DNA from: Circinella umbellata | Lineage: Eukaryota > Mucoromycota > Mucoromycetes > Mucorales > Lichtheimiaceae | Assembly: GCA_025093555.1 (NCBI GenBank) | Contig: JAIWNF010000042.1 | Span: 186,001-250,000 of the forward strand | Direction of reading: 5' to 3' | DNA: 64,000 nucleotides | Shown here: in pieces, positions 36,817 through 50,000 of the stretch | Position numbering within the stretch: position 1 is the first letter of the stretch | How the letters are laid out: each line of letters starts with the position of its first letter | Translations under genes and position numbers: made by a program | The notes under the pieces: generated by a model | Database searches by the model: none | What the model saw: only the letters and a program-made list of their open reading frames with translations | Told to the model about the DNA's origin: nothing

Positions 36817-38987
36817 CCAAAAAATGTATATTTGTGAACAGATAGTTAAACTTTCCGCCACATTTCTTTCAGCCTACATAGTATCTCTTTTTTGTTTGTT
36901 TACTAGCTAGTTACTAAAAAAGAAAAATAAAACCTCCTTCTTTTTCTTAATTTATACTCTTTTATTTGTTGCGGTCCATCAAATTAAGTTTTGGAAAAAA
37001 GGCACGTTACAAAGAAAAAAAGAACAAGAAAAAAAAAAGAACGAAATTCAATCTTTCGATTGACTCGAAAATGTGTATTTATGATTTAATGATAGTTATT
37101 CTAGATTATTTTAAGTTTCATAAGATTAAAGTATCTTTTTGAATCTAGTAGGGCATTTTGTTCTTAGCATCGTATATTCTCATTTCTTGCTATTGATATA
37201 GAGAATAGTATTGGAATACCTTTTTCTGATCATTGATTATATTACTTTGTAAATATTTAGAAGTTTCCAAAAAAAAAAAAACGGTAGCAGAATATAAGCT
37301 ACAGTCTTATGAGGACTGGTATGTTATGCATAACAACAAGATGATAATTTTTTAATAGTTTTTCTTGTGTTATCTTATCGGCTAAACGTGTGATAAAAGA
37401 TTGTTGTACAAAAATTCATTTTTCCCCTGACATAATTTCTTAATTTGGATGAAAATGTGTACTGCTTAAATTTATTTTTAACAGTAGTGTTGCCTTCGAA
37501 AGCAAAAACTTTTAAATGAAGATCAAAGTTGTACGGATTGCTTTTTATCTGTTAACGTGCGACTATTAGAAAGCCACCAAAATACAATTTTTCGTTACAA
37601 AAAAAATTACCGTTGGGAAATTATTTTGCTGGCGGTGTTGCTGTCGTTCGGAAAAGTTATAGTAGAAGAGCTGCTTGCAGATCTACGCTCAATATGACTT
37701 CTTACAAAAAAAAAGGGGAAGGAGAAAGGGGAGACAAAAAATATGATTTTACTTTTATTATTCCTTCATTCCCCTTAATTGCCACCTCAAACTTCCCTGA
37801 AAAGATAGCAGCATCAGTGATTGTTTATATTCACAGGTAGAACTGTTGCTAGTAGAGTATTAATTCATAGACTACATCAAATACAATGAATATATAGAGT
37901 GTAATTTAGTACCATTTTCTTTGTCGACACAAGCTGATTAAGATAAGGCTTACACATAGAGCCATTTTTGGTCATAAAAAAGTTTACATCATTATGCATG
38001 TTGCCCATCATTTTCAAACTATAATTCGTGATAAGCTGCTCTTCTAAAGCTATTAATAACAAACATTGACAACGGCATCCAAAGATCTATCTTATAGTTA
38101 GAATTTTTAAAAGATTAACTGTACTATATTTACCAACCTCTTGTTTTCGTTTTTTAAATAGAAACACAAAACAATTTACTCCCTTTTCTTACCAAAAAGT
38201 CTAGACCATATAATTGAATTGTTCCTTCTTCTTTATCTTCCTTACATAATGAAAAAAAAACTATCTTGTTGAAATGGGAAGCTTCAAATTTTGTGATAAT
38301 AGAAAAAGTATATCATTAATTCCGTATGGATTGTATGTAGACGGAGGGAGTTTATATACACACGCTAGAAGTACTACAACACTTTCGAATTCATTGTATC
38401 ATAGTATAAAATAATTGTGGAACATGTATGCAGTATATACTATAAGAAGCACTTATAAAATAAATAGTTTATGTTTGCTTTTTGACCCCCACTTTAGTAA
38501 TATACGTAGCACATATATCGAGAGCCTCACATAACATTAACGAACAAAAATGAAAATCAAGAGATAATGTTGTGTTCTTTCGAGGTCCCAATATCTATCA
38601 AAGTGAGAACGTTGCATGGATTACGTATACGTATAAGCAGTATTAAACGATAAGAAAATGTACTAGCTGGCGCAAAGAAAGTATCTAGATTTGAAATCCT
38701 AATTTTGTTCTCCCTATTCAACAACATAATGGTTTGGAGGTGAAGAATAAACACACTTGGAATTGCTGATGAAATATGGTAACGAACTTTCAATGACAAT
38801 CCTCCTTGTAAATAAATACAAAGTTAGAATTATATCTAAAATTAAAATTATCATGTACATGATATTAAATGTTAACTATACTATTGAAAAGTACTACAAC
38901 CATCTCATTATACGTTGTTGAAGCACCTCAACTAATAAATATGAGAGATGTTGAATATTTAAAGCAATAGAATCAAAATAAGATTAA

Positions 38988-39134
38988 TTAATAATGTGCG
39001 TTGGCTTGTAAGCTAATAGTAGCAGTGTATTTCTCTTGTACTGTAGGTAAACCAAAGAAATTGTAAACTTTCAATTGATAATAAGAAATATAATGTTTCG
39101 GTGCACGAACATTACCCATCAGAACATACGCCAT
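38988..39134 (-). CDS. Possible small ORF, 48 residues, uncertain
   Basis: The frame begins MAYVLMGNVRAPKHYISYYQ and ends SLQANAHY before a TAA. The base composition is more protein-like than its flanks. The MG-x4-P-x-H/Y beginning is faintly like the small mitochondrial ATP synthase subunit K (Atp19) N-terminus, but the rest does not follow that family, so the comparison is weak. It could equally be a relic or chance. No intron was found that improves it. Confidence 0.25.
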   Translation of the reverse strand: MAYVLMGNVRAPKHYISYYQLKVYNFFGLPTVQEKYTATISLQANAHY

Positions 39135-39566
39135 TCATTTATTAATGTCATACTGTGAAGTTTACAGTTGAACAACGTCGGTTCGGACGGAAGGTGGCAA
39201 TGTCACACTAACCTGTTTTCACAGGTTCAGCGCTCGTATATATTGTTTAAAATAACCATTGATAAACACATAATGCAAAAAACTCGATAAAAGAACCTTT
39301 CAATATTGTCTTTTGATAAGCATTAACTTCAGTGACTGAATCAAAACATCTTTTCCCTGCTTCTCTTATACACAATGTATCCAATATTAGGGCATATACA
39401 AGACTCAAATTATCTGACCAACTTTCTTTGGTCTTCAACTATACCAACAAATTCATATCTCTTAGTATTTCGTCACACAGACATATGCATTAAAACAAAA
39501 ATAATTATCGAACAAGTAGAATGCCGAAAGAAGTTTTATTGTAACAGATCCACAACAAACACCATT

Positions 39567-40419
39567 TTACAAAAGAGTTTCGTAAGGGACGGGAGCGATG
39601 GTTTGAGGAATGTTCTTCTTGGCCTTGACGTAACGGGCTTCACGAGGTTGAGCAGGAAGACGCTTCAAGAAGACCTTGGCTGTTAAAATAATTAAAATAA
39701 TATATATATGAGAATTCATCATCTCCAATCTATATCATAATCATATCCTAAAATCTTTTCACATCTAAGTCACATAATAATATAATAAACAATAGCTTAC
39801 AGCCGGATTCCTTAGCAGCGGCCTTCTTGGCACGGTTTTCCTTGACACGGTCCAAGAATTCTTGACGGCACTTAGAGTGCTTGACGTGTTCAATACGGAG
39901 GTTGACACGCTTTTCCATGTAGCGACCACCGACCTTCTTGTGGATGATGACACCAACAGCAGACTTGGTGACGTTATAGACGACACCAGTACGGCTATAG
40001 TAATAATAATAATTATAGTTTATTAATAATCAAATCACTCATACGTTTCGCTTACATATAAGTAGTATATTTCTTGCTATCGCTCCTCAATAATAAATTT
40101 TTTAAAAAAATCTTACCCGTGGTAGAACTTGTGGGGCATACCCTTTTGGACAGCAGCATTAGCCTTAATGTCGACAATATCGCCAGTCTTGTAGGTCTTC
40201 AAGTAGGTCGAAAGAGGAATGGCGCCATGGTCGCGGAATTGACGCGAGAACATGTGGCGGGTGCGAGCGCGAACTATATAATTGTTAAAATAGAAAATAA
40301 AAAGTTATATCTTTGTCAACAATTTTTTTTTCGTCATATATCTTTATTTTCAATATCCAGTTTTTTTTTTTGGAGTGCTATTTATTTTTATAATACTTAC
40401 GACCGAAGGAGTGAGGCAT
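39567..40419 (-). CDS. RPL21: 60S ribosomal protein L21 (eL21)
   Basis: Modelled as four exons: 40419-40401, 40273-40117, 39994-39801, 39679-39567, giving 160 residues, the normal eL21 length. It is a structural protein of the large cytosolic subunit. The sequence follows the family end to end: [74 protein letters not shown], and [12 protein letters not shown] at the end. Codon use is more GC-rich and biased than in neighbours, as expected for a highly expressed gene. The first exon encodes only six residues plus one base. It is divergent from the uS4 gene 1.4 kb away. Confidence 0.97.
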
Positions 40420-41808
40420 TCTATAAAATTTTATTTTATTATGGAAAAAAAACAAAGTAATGGATGAGTAAATCGAACGAATTTTTAAATAAATATAGAA
40501 TTACACCCATGAACAAACAAAATTGCATCCTGTAGTATACAACAACAAAGTACAAGTAGCTGCATTCCCCAAGTTGATCGCGTCAAATTACCTGTCAACG
40601 GATTAAGTTCGAAAAAGAAAGAAGGAGCAAATACTGTATAACTTGGAAAAATTTGTTCAAGCCGCCAAGGCACGAACAGTCACGTTTTTTTCTATGCTTA
40701 AAATTGTTCTTGATCTGTCAACTATGGTGTGCAAAAATACTGGAGAAAGTTAGATTATAGTTCATATATCTAATACATACACATTTATTTAGCTTTACAT
40801 TACATAATGGCTATAGAATGTTTGAATTGTTTATTTAATATTATATTATACTATATCATTTCTATAATGGCTTTCAATTTGGATGGTATTACTATAGATG
40901 AATGGTGATACCAAAGGTCCCTTTGGAACGGTATGTTATGTAAGCAATTGACTAATAGAAGATAGTAGTAGTTCTGTTCAATAAATAATCTATAATTTTG
41001 TTCACGGCAACGCAAATTAACTGTTGCTAGACACCATAACTACTACAATTTACTCTTTAAATTGGTTACTATGGTTGCTAAGGTTACTATGATCACTATA
41101 AAGATCTTTGAGTGTTTTCAAAGCTTTCGCCCACCAATAACTTTTGATTAATGTTTTCTACAATGAAAAGTATGCAACCAAGTCTATTTATGAGGCTGCA
41201 ACAGATATATGATTAAGCCACTCAGCTTGTCTATCAAATGATTACCTTGTGTAATTCAAAATATAGGATATTTATAACTTAAAAAAACCAGTATTCAATG
41301 CTCTCAACATTAATTAACATAGCAGCGATAAAGTAGGCATAGTTGCAATTGGTGAATGCTAGGGAAGCTTAGTCAAGGCGGCTGATAACCTTGTGTTATA
41401 ATTTGTTAATATACATGAAATATGACAAATTCATGCATAATGAATCCTAGAAGCACTTAACCACATTTAACATACAGCGTAAAATATGATATCTACTATG
41501 ATATTAATAATTTTTATAATTGAAGAATTTAAATTAAAGGCTATACAACAATGTTATTCATATAGTTTGGATATATAGTATCCTGCAGGTGGATGTTAGC
41601 GCGGGATGACGGAAGTTTTAATATGATTGAAGTTGAGTACCAACTCCTTCTGCTTCAAGAAAAAGAAAAAATGAGGCTTGTATTTTCATCCAATCAAATT
41701 GCATGAAACAATTTTTTTTTTTGTCGACGGAGAACGGGAAACGAGTGTGTAAAAGTACGATCAAAGGCAGCAAATTGTTGTTTCTTCCTTTTTTACTGTC
41801 CATACAGC
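40420..41808. other. Divergent promoter region between two ribosomal protein genes
   Basis: This 1.39-kb AT-rich stretch separates eL21 (minus) and uS4 (plus). No exon is seen. It should contain both promoters; I recognise no specific ribosomal-protein gene motif. Confidence 0.45.
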
Positions 41809-42486
41809 ATGACTGGTGCATACAGAACCTACAGCAAGACCTACAAGGTCCCCAAGCGTCCCTACGAGTCTGCTCGTCTCGACCAAGAATTGAAGTTGGT
41901 CGGTGAATACGGTTTGAAGAACAAGAAGGAAGTCTGGCGTGTTGGATTGACTCTTTCCAAGATTCGTCGTGCTGCCCGTGAATTGCTCACTTTGGACGAA
42001 AAGGACCCCCGTCGTCTTTTCGAAGGTAATGCCTTGATTCGCCGTTTGGTCCGCATTGGTGTGTTGGACGAAAGCCGCATGAAGCTCGATTTCGTTTTGT
42101 CTTTGAAGATTGAAGACTTTTTGGAACGTCGCTTGCAAACCCAAGTTTTCAAGTCTGGTTTGGCCAAGTCCATTCATCACGCTCGTGTCTTGATCCGTCA
42201 ACGTCACATTCGTGTTGGCAAGCAAATTGTGAACGTTCCCTCGTTCATTGTTCGTTTGGTATGTATTTTTGCTGTTTTTAGTATCGTGCCTGGGGTTTTT
42301 GTTTATATATATGATTTACTGACTCTTTTTTCCTTTTCTGTTTTGGATTTTAAATTACAATAGGACTCCCAAAAGCACATTGACTTTGCCTTGACCTCTC
42401 CCTATGGTGGTGGCCGTGCTGGTCGTGTCAAGAGAAAGAGAGCCGCTGCTGCTGGTGGTGGTGATGACGAAGAAGATGAAGAGTAA
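41809..42486 (+). CDS. RPS9: 40S ribosomal protein S9 (uS4)
   Basis: Modelled as two exons: 41809-42258 and 42364-42486, giving 190 residues. It is a small-subunit protein needed for decoding-centre fidelity. The start [20 protein letters not shown] fits orthologues. [20 protein letters not shown], the S4 RNA-binding domain (about 108-150, with [18 protein letters not shown]) and [20 protein letters not shown] follow, then a basic region and an acidic Asp/Glu tail. The single intron falls after FIVRL. Strong codon bias towards C-ending codons marks high expression; the antisense frames here are by-products of that bias. Confidence 0.97.
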
Positions 42487-43633
42487 ATCTATCGTCATTT
42501 TTGTTCTATTTGATTAAAATAATAAATAACCCTAGCAACTTGTTGGAACCCAAAGAAGAGAAAGACATATACTGTTTGTTGTTTGTTTGGTGGTGGGAGA
42601 CATGAGAGGAAAAAGTATTTTATAGAATAGTTTAGTGTTTATAAACTGCATTCTATTCATTTAAATGCTATATTCAAAATGCTGGGCTTTGTTAAACTAT
42701 ATTACAGTTTTTTTTGTGATAATTGAGAATAATGAATATTGTGCGCCAGTTTGCGAAAACAAATTTGTGTAGAAAATTTTTTAACACGATTCATTCAGTT
42801 AAATCATCGGCATTTATCACTTAAATATATTATCCTAAAAGTAATCCTAATAGTAAAAGTATTAGTATAAAGATATATAGATATGATAAGAGAACTATGT
42901 ATCAGGCTATATCCTAGCCATTTAAGGAAGTGAAAAAGGATGCGCATCCCAAAAAATATGGCCATTAGCGACTACATAGTAGTTATTGCTTTAAACGCAC
43001 AAAGTTCAAACGGTACTTTTATTGCCAAAATGCTCTAATCTAACATAGTACGGTATGAAAATAAACGGGTGTAGAAGTTAACGAAGCTTCTTTTACTAAT
43101 GTTCCCTTAGTATATTGTCATTTCTTATGGACTGAAAAGCTATGAAGTCATCGAGGGCTGAAAACTGACCGATGCGAAATCAATGAAGGTCCACTGTATA
43201 TACAATAACCCTTATCCCCTTTTCAATATTATTCTCTATCTTTTTCCTATTTATACGCTTAAGGCCTTCAGACCTTCTCCCTCCCTCCCAATATCTTGTA
43301 CCGATCAAATACGTCCGATAAAAACAACATGGTCACTTGGGACGTTGAAAATTGAAGTATATTATTTTATACTGGATAGCGAATAAAGTAAAGGTCTTTT
43401 GAAATGATGGTTTATCATAAAAAGGTACAAATTTATAAAAGATAAGAAAATGGAAAGGATGTTTGATAAAAAAAAATCATATCTTTTGAAATAGGTATAA
43501 GTAAAAAGTAAATGCTCAATAAATCATATTTTAAAAGAAGCAGTTGGTGAATTATAATGATATAAATACAAAAATGAGTAGTGGTAATATTAAGACAACA
43601 ATAATTATAAGAAGAATACAAGTATAGAATATG
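42487..43633. other. Convergent intergenic region, no gene seen
   Basis: 3' flanks of uS4 and the Frizzled-like gene. AT-rich, with no coding exon recognised. Confidence 0.5.
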
Positions 43634-46359
43634 TTACAGAACATAGAATTGATCACCATCTTTTTGAACGTGGCGTCCGCGCCCAATATTAACGCGTATA
43701 TTATAAATCAAGTCGTTCCATTCTTGCAATAAAGAACGTTTAACGAAGTTCAAAAATAATGAAATGCCAAGGACACTTACAAGTACTTCAGCCGTTATCA
43801 TTAATGGGAAGGGTGGTAAATAATCTTTTAAAATATGTGAACAATCGTTTTGATGAGTGTCAGGATTCAGCATACATCCAATCCATTCATACATGGCCGT
43901 TGGTTCACGTTTAAGTCCCATCATTTTGTTGATCTGAATCATATAAAAAAGCTATAATGGTTATATGATAAAAGTATATAATACAGTTAGATTTCAAAGA
44001 AAAAGATACAGCTTATAAAATAACCATATGTAATCTTAATATAGTACGTAATAACAATAACAAAGAGCCTACCCAATAAAATACAACTGAAATAACCATC
44101 AGTGAAGCTAACATCAACGGGCGCCATTGAATTTTGACAGCTGCAACAGCATGACGATGTCGTCGGATGTGTGATTTTGTTTGTTGAGAATTTGTTGAAC
44201 CGGTTCCTCCAGATGCTGACAAAGATTGCGCCATGTCTGCTTCCATACCTGATCTCATAGCAACCTAATGAAATTATGTTGATAAATGTGAGTATTAGAT
44301 ACATTGTGGTATTGTCATAGATATCAAAGCGTAAATGATAATACTGCTATATACATACGCGACCAATATAGATAAATGTTCCAAAATGAACAATAAATGC
44401 TGGCAAAACAATAGCAGCCATAGGATAGAAAAATATCTTCATGATAAGGTCTACTTCAAGTAAACAGAGATTGGCAAATTCAAATTTAATCGCATGGAGT
44501 CCGAGAGAGACACCCATTATAATGCCAGCGGCACCCCAACAGATCACATTGAGAATAATATATTTATCCATCAAAAAGTTATTGTTCCACACAGTATGAA
44601 GATGAAGGTTAAGAATCATCACTGTGCACCACATAGTACTCCCCATAGATGAGAATAGCAAGAGTGCACCTGTTAATAAATTAACCCTCCACTTGTGTTA
44701 ATAAAAAGTATCGATAGAGACTTTGTTTTCTGAATGGAAGAAGTAAAAAAAAATAGCAAAGTTATTTTGTTACCTTGTACTGCACATAATACATTATTAT
44801 CTTGGGTACTTTGCCTTATTCCATCTGATGCACATTGAAGTTTTTTAGGGTCGCTGATCGAGAAAAATGCAACAGCATTAAATACGAGTAGACATCCTGA
44901 AATAAATAAAATAATAATAGTTGGATGTCTATATAACAGGACGTGGGGTAACGATCAGTAAATATCCTTTTTTTTCCCATCCTCTTGAAACTACATAACC
45001 AATTGAAGAAAAACAAATATTCAAGTATTATCACCTTTTCTTGTCTGGTAACACCAAGTAGCTTATAAATACAAAAAATGACAATACAGCAGAGACAATT
45101 CGAATGATATCTGTAGCAAGGAAACCCTTTTCAGGATAGCCTTCCTTAAAGAACTAGAAAAAGAAATTGGGATTTGTAAAATTAATTCAAAAAATGTGGA
45201 GTTTTCTCACTTTCTCATGTCATGGAAAAGCATAAAAAAATGTTAGAAATCTATATTTCAACTTACATAATTCTGAGCTGGACACGGGATGCAACAGCCA
45301 AACTTACAATGGACAGGATCTAAAGTATTATTAGAACCCATTTTTGCAAGAGGATCTTTTATAAAAGGTGATGTACATTCAGAAAGTACATATCCGACTG
45401 GAATAGCCGATAGATTGAATCCTTGTACATATTTTTCTGGATCTACAATTTTTTATATTACAAAGAAAACGTTTCATTTAGATGCTTTTTGTGCTAAAAC
45501 GGTTATTGGGTATTGAGAAAAAAAGAAAGAAATAATAATTCTTCTTACTTCTTTGAGCTACGACATTACAATGGTTATCAGGTTGAGTCGGTATATTTGT
45601 AAGTGGTGAATTAGCAGCACAGTTTGGTAGATGATCTGTATGTCCAGTTATATTGAATATCGTTTTACAGGTATCAATAGTATTTTGACAAGCAGATTGA
45701 CATGCTCCTAAGACAGTTGGAACTAAATTTAAACAGGTACGTAGAACGAATACTTGCTTAATTATTATGATCTATATTCATAGTAATTTAAACTCTTTGT
45801 CTTATATACATATGTCAATTTACTTTCGGTGTTATTTACTATAGATGTACTGCATCGTGGAAACGCAAATGGACAAGAATATTGATAGTATGCTTCGACG
45901 CAAGGATAGTAAATTTCGCCTAACCAATCTGTTAGGTTGTTTAATAAGGTTATTTTTTGTTCAATTGCTTCAAACGTTATTCCATCCGGAAGATACACGT
46001 TATAATCTACGTAATCCTGAATTAACGATTGAGTGGTGATGAGCGTGGGATTCATCAATGCCCAGATAACTGAGCTCTCTTTTTTATTTCTATGTATAAT
46101 TTGATGATACCTACAGAACATACACCGCCAGGATATGGAACGCATTGAGCACCTATGTATATATATGAGCAGTTGTTTTTTTAGAGGCTACAATGACTCG
46201 GTCTAAACAAAAATTATTATATACTATAACAGAGAGAAAGTGTCTCGATTTAAAGGAAAAAAGTGACATACTAGAAGAGGTTATATCTGTGACTTGTGAT
46301 TGAGAAAATGGTAAAAATATAAACACTAAAAGGATTCGATATATGGAGACAACTACCAT
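43634..46359 (-). CDS. Frizzled-like seven-transmembrane receptor with cysteine-rich domain
   Basis: Modelled as ten exons: 46359-46272, 46152-46115, 46076-45840, 45756-45549, 45442-45267, 45153-45035, 44928-44774, 44669-44359, 44264-44073, 43933-43634, giving 607 residues. A signal peptide (MVVVSIYRILLVFIFLPFSQ) precedes a Cys-rich ectodomain: CVPYPGGVC, then YYPCVEAYYQYSCPFAFPRC and GACQSACQNTIDTC, the pattern of a Frizzled CRD. A second Cys cluster (CKFGCCIPCP) leads to TM1 (about 264-285). Further helices include a Trp-Cys segment STMWCTVMILNLHLHTVW (TM3-like) and end at about residue 560. The cytoplasmic tail has KRSLLQEW where animal Frizzleds have KTxxxW. The ligand and pathway are unknown; fungi are not known to have Wnt. 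The intron at 46077-46114 is only 38 bp. The family call is good; the exon 2/3 junction is the weakest point. Confidence 0.82.
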
Positions 46360-47068
46360 CGTTGTTATTGTTATTATTTATCGTCCTCGCCGTTTTCAAT
46401 ATCTTTTTTGTTCTGTTTATATACAGATCGCTGGTTTTGTCGTTGCTACTATCGTTCCTTTTGTGACAATAAACAATAAGAAAAGTCAAAAGAAACAATA
46501 AAGTTTTACCTTTCTTTCGATTTGTTTAAAAAGAGTTAAAGAAGAGGAAGATTGTCTGAAGTCGAAACACGAAACAACCAGGGCAGGATTAAATACTGTT
46601 GTTACACCACAGAAAAAAGCTGGAACCAGTTGGAACCAGTTGGGTACAAGTTGCAGATAAATATTAGCCATTTGCTCCCAATTGCTCCCACGTGTCCCAT
46701 TCTTTGCGGTGTCATGTACCAGTTTTTTATTGTAATATTTTGTTGTATAAGTTTTTAATGCAAAGTTTAAAAAGCCAAAAACGGAAAAATAATGGAAATA
46801 TGGGGAAAAGAACTGTTTTTGTTGGAGCTGTAGAAGACAACTGGCATTATTATTGTTGTATGAATGATATTTATTGGGTTGGGTTTCTTATTGAAAGGTC
46901 AGTCATTATATATCCTTTTTTGATAAATTTTTACTTGGTATTCTCACAGTTCTAAATCATTATGAGAAAAAAAGAAAGTAATTAACAATTTTTGTATTAC
47001 CATAAAAACTATACGTCTTGATATGTACACTGTTTTTTTTTAAGAAAAAATATATATATATTTATACC
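46360..47068. other. Intergenic region with short direct repeats
   Basis: Lies between the Frizzled-like start and the PMT stop. It holds tandem TTGGAACCAG copies at about 46619-46642, a doubled TTGCTCCCA at 46672-46689, and a CACGTG E-box at about 46689-46694. No exon is seen. Confidence 0.45.
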
Positions 47069-50000
47069 TTATTCCATTGCTCTTTCATCTCCAGTACCTT
47101 TAAACACTAGATCTTCTGGTAAATGTGATCCTCCTCCTATTCCAAGATAATCTTTTAACAAACTACAAAGTTTTTCCATTCCAAAATTATTTATCACACC
47201 AGATGCCTTTTCTTGATAAACTTTATTAGAGTTGTTATTTAATCTATAATAGCAAAAATTAATAAGTTCTGCTCATAGTAATACGTAACAATATAATCCG
47301 TCCAACATGGGAAGCACTCTGGGATATGTATTTATGGGAAGATGAACGGGAAGTAGCGCGGAAACAATACATAAAAATATTAAAATGTCAATTGGAAGTT
47401 ATTACTTTTGATGTATCACTTACTGAACACAATCAAAATCCCAACTGTTTGTCCATTTCGCATTTTCACATGATGTCTGAGACCATGGTTCACCGTAAGT
47501 AATAGGAATAAAATTGCGATAAGTATAGATAACACAAAATACTGATATGATTACTAGAATTGTCTGTTTTCTGGATGTCAAGCAAGAAGTAGAAAGATCA
47601 AACATGCTACCAAACAGAAGTACGGCGTAATAAAGTGCTGGCATGTAGTGATGCAAAAATAATTGACGATTCATTAGATAAAATGGAAAGTAATGTGCGC
47701 ACCAGCCAGTTATAAAAAGACCAGCTGATTCATTGTACAGGTTAAATATTTCTAATAATAAAAATTTAAAGTTAAACTACCATGTACAACTTCTTATTTA
47801 CCATACTATATTAATACATCCATATACACCCCCATCTTGAGCTCCGTTGATTTTTTTTCCCTTTTTTGCACTCTTCAAATAATATATTTTCACATAACTG
47901 GAATAAGATAATTACCATGAAATTTGCTTTTGTAACCACTTTTTTTCATCAATACAATAACGAATGATATAGCTAGATACATAGAAACGGCAATTGTGGA
48001 ACTCCAAAAGACTACTGGATTACCAAGTAAATAAATATGTTTTTCATCTTTTACCCAAAAGCTTATTCCTCGTCTTAAGAACGGCCATGCCTGGATACAC
48101 AACAAGCCAAAAAAAGTTTGTGTTACATAGTGTAGGTACCAATTTCAACATGTTTTGTACTACAACATACCTGTGGTCTGGAATCGTACGGATGGCTCTT
48201 TGTCAAGCCTTTATTCACATTCCACATAACTTTATTCAGCTCGATGAATTTAGAGAGAAATCCGGGATGCTCATAGCTCGCCATCTCTACATCCGCATCA
48301 ACTAAAAAAGAATTGTTGTATTAATATCAAACCTTACGTATTGTTCTCTTTTATTTTACCCCACATTTTTAGCTTTAGCTTTAGGAATATATCTAAAACA
48401 ATAAAAGCAAAAACTTACATTTAGGATGTTGGTTTGCTTCTATATACCATATTGTCTTGGGTAATTTACTATCTTCCATGCATGTCACCTCTTGCTGACC
48501 AAAGCCCCATTCTTCAGGTAGTGTTTTCTCATGCGAAAATAATGCACACTCTTGTCGAGAATGCATTAAGCGAAAACGTGAATGAATTGTTTTTATTCTA
48601 TCCTTCGATTCTAGATCCTTTTCGTCATAGGCTACAATATCTACAATCCAGTCATTGTTGGGATCATTAGGAGTATTTGGATCTGTATATGCGCTATATA
48701 ATATGTAGATATTGTCACATATTATATAGAATGTAGGGTACGTCAAAGAATTAGTTATCAAAAAGTTTAGAAAAAAATATGACACTATTTTCTATTTTTG
48801 CTAATTATTGTCCTACCTCACTTCCTTATGGTATTCATCATTTGCGAGAGGTGGCTTTTCATCATGGGAATGAAGTCTTTGTGATGACAAAGCATGTACA
48901 AGTCGGATTCTATCGCCATTTCTAACATATTGAACCCCGTACTTATTATCAGGACGTTTTCGACGTGGTGAATTTCGTGGCTTTTCAATTATCCACCAGT
49001 TATTATCATCCTTATGTGGATATAATGTAATTTGTTGTTCTATAGATAAGTTTATCCGTTTGACATCATAACATAGTAATCGTTAATAAGAGTTATGACA
49101 ATAACAATAAAATAATATTATACCATCGGTTATCATCGCCATTATCATTCAATCTAGTATAAAATTCATTTTTCTTTTTTTTCTGTCGGCTTTCTCTCAA
49201 GGTACAAGAAAAATAAACTAAACTACTTACGGCCACTTCCTGTAGGATATTTATGCGGATGTGAATGTAAATAACCACCACGCGTTCCTTCGTGTCTAAT
49301 CCATACTCTAGAGCCATATGCAATATCTATATATCATATTGTTTTCCCCCCACAATTTAGTTGATTTTAATCCTTTCTTCCTAAAATCGTGTATATTTGC
49401 GGGTGTAAAAAAATGATCGTTACCAATGGGTGTGCCAGCCATATGAGTATTTGATCCAACCAAAGTCTGTTGAAATTCAGGACTCATAAACGTATCACCG
49501 TCACCAGTGTTGGGTAACAAACGAAAATGTATTGAAAACGTAATCATATATATAGCTACGGGGATTACAATCAAACAAATACTTCTCACAAAGAAATGCT
49601 GTGAAAATGTGAACTATAAAATAAAAAGAATCAACCAATATATTACACATTTTGATTAAAGCCGTTTGTTATGCTTGCTTTGAAAAAAATTACCATTGAT
49701 ACTTGAGTATCCCCCAAGATATTCCATAATGATTTAATAGTACGTATACCAACTGTTGCAATGGTAAATAAACCAACCCATTTACAACTTGCAGTGAGTC
49801 CCATACAAAGCCCTGTCATTGTAAGCCAAAAATACCACTGTAGCTTAAATACTCTATATATTAAAGTAAAAAATAAAAGAGAAAGGAAACAATTTTAATG
49901 ATTTGCTTTGTTGCGTTGTGGGCCTAAATATGTATATTATAAACTCTATATACTTGGAGCTTTTGTCTTGATCGCAAAAATTAACCCAAGATAAAGTTGA

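Larger units (their letters stand above)
36095..39566. other. 3.5-kb intergenic region
   Basis: Upstream of the deacetylase lies a fold-back sequence (36683-36816). A possible small minus-strand ORF occurs at 38988-39134. Otherwise the region is AT-rich with no supported exon. Confidence 0.4.

Noticed and set aside
41761..42225. 154-codon frame antisense to the uS4 gene
   Set aside because: It mirrors the biased codons of a highly expressed ribosomal protein gene.
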